Positions 6,316-10,670 of a DNA stretch of 10,670 nucleotides are shown here, piece after piece. Position 1 is the first letter of the stretch. Each line of letters opens with the position of its first letter. The notes beneath the pieces are model-generated. The model saw only the letters and a program-made list of their open reading frames with translations, was not told the origin of the DNA and made no database searches. Origin of the DNA: Solibacillus sp045640265 (GTDB lineage Bacteria; Bacillota; Bacilli; Bacillales_A; Planococcaceae); NCBI GenBank assembly GCA_045640265.1, contig JAZUES010000235.1:1-10670 (forward strand), written 5' to 3'. The position numbers and the translations under genes are program-made.

Positions 6316-7264
6316 ATTGCTCTATTTTTTTAGAAAGCTCATTCACGCCACGTTTAAAGATGACTTCAATTGGTTTTTCCTCACATAGTAAGATTGTCAA
6401 ATCTGGGTAAGCTTGTTGCAGTTGGTCTATGACTTGCTCGGTAATACATGGATTGTTTTTTAACACACCGCCATTTAAATAAAGGGTATGCTGTCCATTT
6501 GTATAGTTCGCACGGTTCAACACGGTTTTTGCCAATAATACGAGCTCATCTGCCGCTTTTTTGGCTATAAATTGAGCGACTGTATCGTTCATTTCCACAC
6601 CTTCTTGCAAGTAAGAGCCAAAGCTAGCAAGTCGGGCATTCGTGTAGTCAGATGAATAAATGAGATTATATAATTCATCCGTTGTTGTAACGTGGTGAGC
6701 TCGTAATAAAATGTCCGTCAGTTTAGTCGGTTTGTTGCGACCATCAGCAGCGCGAAAAATGGCTTTAGCGATATGTTTGCCAATCCAGTAACCGCTCCCT
6801 TCATCGCCAATTCGGTGTCCCCAGCCGCCAGCTCGGTAAAATTCTTCATTTATATAGCTATAGCAAATTGCGCCAGTTCCAGAAATAAGTAGACTTACAT
6901 GATTTTCAGCAAGCCCTTTTAATGTTCCTTCGACATCGTTTTCGATGATGACTTGGTCGAATGAAAAGGGACTGCGAGTGATACTTTCGTTAATAATTTG
7001 TTCAACAATTTTTTTGTCTTGTGCCGTATCCACACCTGAAATGGCAAAGATTGCAGCGTCGATATGCAAATGCTGTAAATGCGCGGCTGCACTTCGGAGT
7101 AAACCAATGAATAGATGCTGTACTTGCTCTACACCTACTGCTTGATAGTTGGAACTTGTTGATGTCGCTGAAAAAACTTCACGGCCATCCACTGTGCGAA
7201 TCGTGAATACGGTTTTCGATGCACCGCCATCTACGGCTAAAATATAGCGATTAGTCATGTTCAT
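6314..7264 (-). CDS. BadF/BadG/BcrA/BcrD-type ATPase, N-acetylglucosamine kinase-like
   Basis: An ASKHA-fold sugar kinase of 316 aa, probably phosphorylating an amino sugar such as GlcNAc or MurNAc with ATP in the cytosol. Motifs in order: phosphate-1 loop DGGASKT (12-18), IENDVEG with the likely catalytic Asp110, phosphate-2 SGTG (128-131), GGWGHRIGDEGSGYWIG (146-162), typical of GlcNAc kinases, and adenosine motif LNGGVL (263-268). The start overlaps the end of the upstream lyase gene by 14 nt. AAAGGAG lies 4 nt before the first ATG (7264) and 10 nt before a second at 7258, so either may be used. The overlap implies translational coupling with the lyase. No MurNAc etherase or PTS gene is nearby, so the substrate is open. 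Confidence 0.85.
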   Translation of the reverse strand: MNMTNRYILAVDGGASKTVFTIRTVDGREVFSATSTSSNYQAVGVEQVQHLFIGLLRSAAAHLQHLHIDAAIFAISGVDTAQDKKIVEQIINESITRSPFSFDQVIIENDVEGTLKGLAENHVSLLISGTGAICYSYINEEFYRAGGWGHRIGDEGSGYWIGKHIAKAIFRAADGRNKPTKLTDILLRAHHVTTTDELYNLIYSSDYTNARLASFGSYLQEGVEMNDTVAQFIAKKAADELVLLAKTVLNRANYTNGQHTLYLNGGVLKNNPCITEQVIDQLQQAYPDLTILLCEEKPIEVIFKRGVNELSKKIEQ

Positions 7265-8774
7265 TCCACTCCTTTAACATTTCTATTAGACGGGTTTCAG
7301 CTTGAACAATCGCCTCAGACTTTTCATTTAGCCATTGCTCAAGAACTACGGATTCATCCTTTGCTTGAACTAATGAAGCACGCATCGTTGTAGGAGATGG
7401 ACCTCCTTTTAACGTGCGAATATTAACGAAATGTTCGGGTTGAATAGCTTGATAAAAGGCATTCTCGTCAATTTGTAATGGCTTGCCTGTTACTTCTAAG
7501 CTTTTTTCATTTGCTAATTGCCATGTGAGATTTGCTAAAGAGTCCTCATTAGTAGCAACAAGTTCATATACACACAAGCTAACAATCTTATGCGATTTTC
7601 GGAAAGAAATGCCTTCAGATCGAACGAGTGTATCTGCCAGCTCGGTCACATTTGCAAAGCTATTTTTGGCGCGTTCCAATAAATTTTCTTTATTGACGTC
7701 CATCGTTACAATTAAACTCCCAAATAGTTTGTAAATACCGACTAAACGATCAATGGCGCGCCATAAAAACGGCTGCATATCATCTTCGGTATCTACTATG
7801 TCGCCAAACGGTGTATTGTGTACCATTTGTAATACAGTTCCGGCATCCCCGACAACGGAGGAAAGTAGGGAACGAGTATGCTCAATCGAAACAGGATTGC
7901 GCTTTTGTGGCATGATGGAGCTTACCTGTACATATGGATTAGCAAGTTTGAAAGCATTAAATTCTTGTGTAGCCCACAATAAAAAGTCCTGTGATGTGCG
8001 ACCTAAATTAAGTGCGGCGAGTTGTACGACACTAGCGGCTTCAGCAATATAATCTGCACCAGCTACTGCATCCCAAGCATTTTCAATTAGATCATCAAAA
8101 GCAAGGAGTTCTTGCATACGCTCGCGGTTAATTGAGAAGCCTGTCGTTGTTAAGGCAGCAGCGCCCATACTGCTGCGATTAATCGTTAAATAAGCGGCTT
8201 GCATCCGTTTATAGTCACGCGTTAATTGATCAATGACAGCTTTTAAATAGTGTGCAAATGTAGTAGGCTGTGCTTGCTGCGTATGTGTATAGCCAATCAT
8301 AATTGTTTCGACATGTTCTTCTGCAAAGGCAAGGAGTGAGTTTCGTAGTGTTAGAAGTTCCTGCATGAGCGTTAGTATTTTTTTACGTAACGTCATACGA
8401 TAAATGGCAATTCCCATATCATTTCGGCTACGCCCAATATGTAAGTTGCCAGCAATATCTCCTCCAAGCTCAATTAATTTATTTTCAATGCGAAAAAATA
8501 AATCCTCAAACTGCGGGCTATAATCGCGCATTTTATAATATTCTAAATCCAATTTTTGAATGGCTTGACCGATTTGACGTGCTTCTGCAGCTGTTACTAA
8601 GTTTTGTTCTTGTAACATTTTTAAGTGCGCGATATGAATTTGAATCATCGCATCTAAAAAATGCTTACGTGCTTCATCATAGGCAGGTTGAAGTACCATT
8701 TGACGATAACTATTAGAAGGAAATTGAATACCTTCTTCTTCGTTTATACGCTTACGAAAATCTTGAAAAAACAT
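7251..8774 (-). CDS. Argininosuccinate lyase-like enzyme (fumarase/aspartase superfamily)
   Basis: A 507-aa beta-elimination lyase, predicted cytosolic and tetrameric. All three superfamily catalytic regions are present: GRSRND (114-119), THTQQAQP with the likely general-acid His (163-170), and the mobile loop SSIMPQKRNP with the catalytic Ser (285-294). It departs from true ArgH in several ways. The usual GRSRNDQVATD reads GRSRNDMGIAI, the N-terminal LWGGRF segment is absent, the C-terminus is longer (ArgH is about 460 aa), and no argG lies nearby. The substrate is therefore probably not argininosuccinate, though it likely yields fumarate or a relative. Start: ATG at 8774, with GGAGG 9 nt upstream; an upstream in-frame ATG at 8807 lacks a site. 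It overlaps the kinase gene by 14 nt. Confidence 0.82.
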   Translation of the reverse strand: MFFQDFRKRINEEEGIQFPSNSYRQMVLQPAYDEARKHFLDAMIQIHIAHLKMLQEQNLVTAAEARQIGQAIQKLDLEYYKMRDYSPQFEDLFFRIENKLIELGGDIAGNLHIGRSRNDMGIAIYRMTLRKKILTLMQELLTLRNSLLAFAEEHVETIMIGYTHTQQAQPTTFAHYLKAVIDQLTRDYKRMQAAYLTINRSSMGAAALTTTGFSINRERMQELLAFDDLIENAWDAVAGADYIAEAASVVQLAALNLGRTSQDFLLWATQEFNAFKLANPYVQVSSIMPQKRNPVSIEHTRSLLSSVVGDAGTVLQMVHNTPFGDIVDTEDDMQPFLWRAIDRLVGIYKLFGSLIVTMDVNKENLLERAKNSFANVTELADTLVRSEGISFRKSHKIVSLCVYELVATNEDSLANLTWQLANEKSLEVTGKPLQIDENAFYQAIQPEHFVNIRTLKGGPSPTTMRASLVQAKDESVVLEQWLNEKSEAIVQAETRLIEMLKEWNEHD

Positions 8775-8818
8775 GGTTGGTTGCCTCCAATCTATGCATG
8801 AAAACAAGAGATATACCT

Positions 8819-8848
8819 TAATATTACAATTGTTAGAATATTATAGCA
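8819..8848 (-). promoter_or_regulatory. Extended -10 promoter with overlapping palindrome for the lyase-kinase operon
   Basis: The minus strand reads TGCTATAAT (8848-8840), a perfect extended -10, with no good -35, which suits the extended type. An inverted repeat TAATATT (8819-8825) and AATATTA (8837-8843), 11 bp apart, overlaps the -10 and the start site: a plausible repressor operator. The repeat is AT-only, so chance is not excluded. Confidence 0.5.
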
Positions 8849-8851
8849 ATT

Positions 8852-8895
8852 TATAAAAAAAGAAAAACCAGTAGACGAGATCGCCTACTGGTTTT
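8852..8895 (-). terminator. Intrinsic terminator of the GNAT-EamA operon, overlapping the EamA stop codon
   Basis: A perfect 11-bp stem, AAAACCAGTAG (8864-8874) with CTACTGGTTTT (8885-8895), continues inward by a few more pairs and on the minus strand ends in TTTTTCTTTTTTT. The EamA stop codon (8887-8885) lies inside the stem, so the last codons are part of the terminator. Confidence 0.93.
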
Positions 8896-9790
8896 GTTGT
8901 AACCATTTATTTCTTTTGGATGCGAAGTACGAGGGTAAGCTCATACCGATCAGTACTAAGATGATCCCGCCAACTTGTACCAACGTTAAGCTTTCTTTTA
9001 ATACAATGACTGACACGATAATTGCCACGGGTAATTCCATCGCACTTAAAATGGAAACGAGAGCGCCTCCCACTTTTGGTGCAGCAATCGCAAATAAAAG
9101 AATCGGAAAAATAATACCGAATAAACCAAGCACAAGACCATATTTCCATAGGCCAGCTGTTATTTGTCCGTTCCAAAGGATTTCAGGTGAAAGGAAAATT
9201 GAAATCACGACTAATGCAACAAACGATAAAATAAACGTACGTGTAATCGTTGTGACACCTTCGATTGGACGAGAGCTTACTTGCAGGAATGCGGCGAAGC
9301 TAAATGCAGCCGTTAACCCGAGTGCCCAGCCTTGCCATGCAATTTGTGATAAGTCGACATCAAGCATGCCAGCCGCTAAAATCGTCCCAGCAACTAAGAA
9401 GGCTAACGAAATAAGTTCGATACGACTTGGTAAACGTTTTTTTACGATGCAGTTCATAAATAAGCCTATCCAAGTAAATTGGAAGAGCATCACGACAGCA
9501 AGGGAAGCGGGTAAATAATTTAAAGATTGACCATAAACACTACCCGTAATAGCTGTTAATACACCAGCTATGAGTAAGGTTAAGGCACCTGATTTTGTTA
9601 GTTTCGGCAATGTTCGTTGCGTTAAAATAAATAAAATGAATGCAAGGAAAAAGCCAAAAAGATATTGGCTTGTAATAGCCTCTGCCGATGTATAGCCATG
9701 TTTCATTGCTACTTTTACGATCGTCGATAAAATTCCATAGCTACTCGAGGCAATGACGATCAATAAAGGGTAAATCCAAGATGGTTTCAT
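8885..9790 (-). CDS. EamA/DMT-superfamily transporter
   Basis: An inner-membrane transporter of 301 aa with ten predicted helices in two EamA repeats, roughly 7-27, 39-58, 69-86, 94-113, 124-145, 152-170, 184-202, 214-235, 243-262 and 268-290. The second repeat ends in the usual pattern LSAMELPVAIIVSVIVLKES followed by QVGGIILVLIGM. Such proteins move amino acids or other small metabolites, mostly outward; the substrate cannot be read from sequence. Start: ATG with AGGAAG 8 nt upstream. The gap to the upstream GNAT gene is 17 bp, so the two form one operon. The basic tail (ASKRNKW) fits a cytoplasmic C-terminus. Confidence 0.93.
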   Translation of the reverse strand: MKPSWIYPLLIVIASSSYGILSTIVKVAMKHGYTSAEAITSQYLFGFFLAFILFILTQRTLPKLTKSGALTLLIAGVLTAITGSVYGQSLNYLPASLAVVMLFQFTWIGLFMNCIVKKRLPSRIELISLAFLVAGTILAAGMLDVDLSQIAWQGWALGLTAAFSFAAFLQVSSRPIEGVTTITRTFILSFVALVVISIFLSPEILWNGQITAGLWKYGLVLGLFGIIFPILLFAIAAPKVGGALVSILSAMELPVAIIVSVIVLKESLTLVQVGGIILVLIGMSLPSYFASKRNKWLQQNQ

Positions 9791-9807
9791 AAATGTTACT
9801 TCCTATT

Positions 9808-10371
9808 CTAATGAAGCGATTTCACCATATGATGAAATGGTTCTCCAATAATTATCCAAGGTTCTTTTATAACATATCCCATGCGTTCATACAAACGACG
9901 TGCATCTAATTTTTCTAGCTCAACATTTAATGAAAGTGTATCGTAGCCTAATTCTTTCCCACGTTGCTCAGCGAATTGTAGTAGCTTCGTCCCAATGCCT
10001 AAACCGCGTGCTTTTGGAGATACACAAATTGTATCGATATAATATTCATCATCATGTGCTTCAACATCTAAGTGAACATGAATGGCTTTTTTTGCAAGCT
10101 GTTCTTCTAGTTGACGATCAAGCGCACGTCCCGTTTTGCCATCATATAAAACGACAATGCCAAGTACATTGTCATCCTGTACGGCAACATACGTATTTAA
10201 ATAGCTGTGACGATTATTGGTCTCAGTAACAAATTGTTCTAATGAAGCTAGAATTTTAGGTAGCTGCTCTTCACCGGTTAAATTATTTGCGATGTCTCCA
10301 ATTGCATCATAAATTAGAGGAGCTATTGCCGGAGCATCTATAGTTGTTGCTTGTCGAATTTCAATTGTCAT
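9808..10371 (-). CDS. GNAT-family N-acetyltransferase
   Basis: A 187-aa acetyl-CoA-dependent acyltransferase. The cofactor motif A reads ICVSPKARGLGIGTKLLQFA (115-134), with R.LGIG as the pyrophosphate loop, and motif B is LNVELEKLDARRLYERMGY, the usual ending of single-domain GNATs. The N-terminal IRQATTIDAPAIAPLIYDA is also typical. Substrate unknown. Start: ATG with AAGGAG about 8 nt upstream. It is the first gene of an operon with the EamA exporter; acetyltransferase plus exporter pairs can serve detoxification or amino-acid handling, which is inference here. Confidence 0.92.
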   Translation of the reverse strand: MTIEIRQATTIDAPAIAPLIYDAIGDIANNLTGEEQLPKILASLEQFVTETNNRHSYLNTYVAVQDDNVLGIVVLYDGKTGRALDRQLEEQLAKKAIHVHLDVEAHDDEYYIDTICVSPKARGLGIGTKLLQFAEQRGKELGYDTLSLNVELEKLDARRLYERMGYVIKEPWIIIGEPFHHMVKSLH

Positions 10372-10394
10372 ATAAACATCTCCTTAAAGAACAC

Positions 10395-10422
10395 AGTATA
10401 ACAGAAATTTGAGGATGGGCAA
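10395..10422 (-). promoter_or_regulatory. Promoter of the GNAT-EamA operon
   Basis: The minus strand carries TTGCCC (10422-10417), a 16-bp spacer, and TATACT (10400-10395) preceded by TGT, an extended -10. It lies about 24 bp before the GNAT start codon. Confidence 0.6.
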
Positions 10423-10452
10423 ATGTGATTACTGCCAGAAAAGTATAAAGCT

Positions 10453-10478
10453 TTTTAAATATATCTTTTTTGTGGTAA
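10453..10478 (+). promoter_or_regulatory. Candidate promoter of the PfkB kinase gene, possibly sigma-B type
   Basis: TTTTAA (10453-10458), 14 bp, TGGTAA (10473-10478) resembles the Bacillus sigma-B pattern GTTTAA-N13-15-GGGTAT with three mismatches in twelve positions. The same DNA can be read as a weak sigma-A extended -10 (TGGTAAATT). Neither reading is strong. Confidence 0.25.
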
Positions 10479-10514
10479 ATTAAAAGGATAAAAACGTCGG
10501 AGGTTAGACAACTC

Positions 10515-10670
10515 ATGAGTCAGTCAGATAAAGAATTCATCTTAGTTTATGGAGATGCTTTCGTTGATTATATTGCGAATGACAAAACGAATACGTCATT
10601 TACTAAGTTTTTAGGTGGTGCCACAATTAATGTTGCCGCTGGAATTAGCCGCATTGGTGCCCCTTCAGCG
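10515..10670 (+). CDS. PfkB-family carbohydrate kinase, N-terminal fragment cut by window end
   Basis: Only the first 52 residues are present, open to the window edge. FILVYGDAFVDYI is the opening beta-strand and conserved GD..VD of ribokinase/fructokinase-type enzymes, and FLGGATINVAAGISRIG is the PfkB signature GGA..N.A...ARLG. These enzymes phosphorylate a sugar with ATP; which sugar cannot be told from this part. Start: ATG at 10515 with GGAGG 11 nt upstream, slightly far but the only good candidate. It is divergent from the GNAT gene. Confidence 0.85.
   Translation, partial: MSQSDKEFILVYGDAFVDYIANDKTNTSFTKFLGGATINVAAGISRIGAPSA

Noticed and set aside
8775..8807. Upstream ATG adding 11 residues to the lyase
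   Set aside because: No ribosome binding site before it; GGAGG sits 9 nt before the ATG at 8774.
8916..9518. 200-codon plus-strand frame
   Set aside because: It is the antisense of the EamA transporter gene, has no ribosome binding site and shows no recognisable domain.

Overview
The window reads as a low-GC Gram-positive chromosome. The 5S rRNA is Bacillus-like, ribosome binding sites are strong GGAGG or AAGGAG types, TTG and GTG starts occur, and intrinsic terminators have clear U-tracts. The protein set (isocitrate lyase, a RelP/YwaC-type small alarmone synthetase, YkvA, LytTR regulator) fits the Lysinibacillus/Solibacillus side of the Bacillales. That placement is an inference from protein style, not a database result.

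Layout. The window opens inside a 5S rRNA, the end of an rRNA operon, closed by a terminator that also serves the converging LytTR regulator gene. That regulator lacks a receiver domain and is divergent from aceA (isocitrate lyase). The space between them carries a 21-bp-period direct repeat and several CTGTTA/TAACAG boxes. A gene-free stretch with hairpins follows, then a structured leader and a class V PLP aminotransferase of the serine/alanine/ureidoglycine-glyoxylate type, closed by a strong terminator. Next come two decayed Sel1-repeat fragments facing opposite ways, and a RelP-type (p)ppGpp synthetase on the minus strand. Divergent from it lie a family 2 glycosyltransferase whose usual Asp-rich metal motif is altered, and a YkvA-type DUF1232 protein. 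A two-way terminator separates these from a minus-strand pair in which an argininosuccinate-lyase-like enzyme overlaps a BadF/N-acetylglucosamine-kinase-type ATPase. A second minus-strand pair follows (GNAT acetyltransferase, then EamA transporter), and the window ends in a divergent, truncated PfkB-type sugar kinase.

How the genes fit together. Isocitrate lyase makes glyoxylate, and the downstream aminotransferase family uses glyoxylate as amino acceptor to make glycine. The first part of the window may therefore be a glyoxylate production and disposal module under the adjacent LytTR protein. The rest is mostly unrelated housekeeping or accessory genes in small transcription units. No phage, IS, CRISPR or defence locus is visible.
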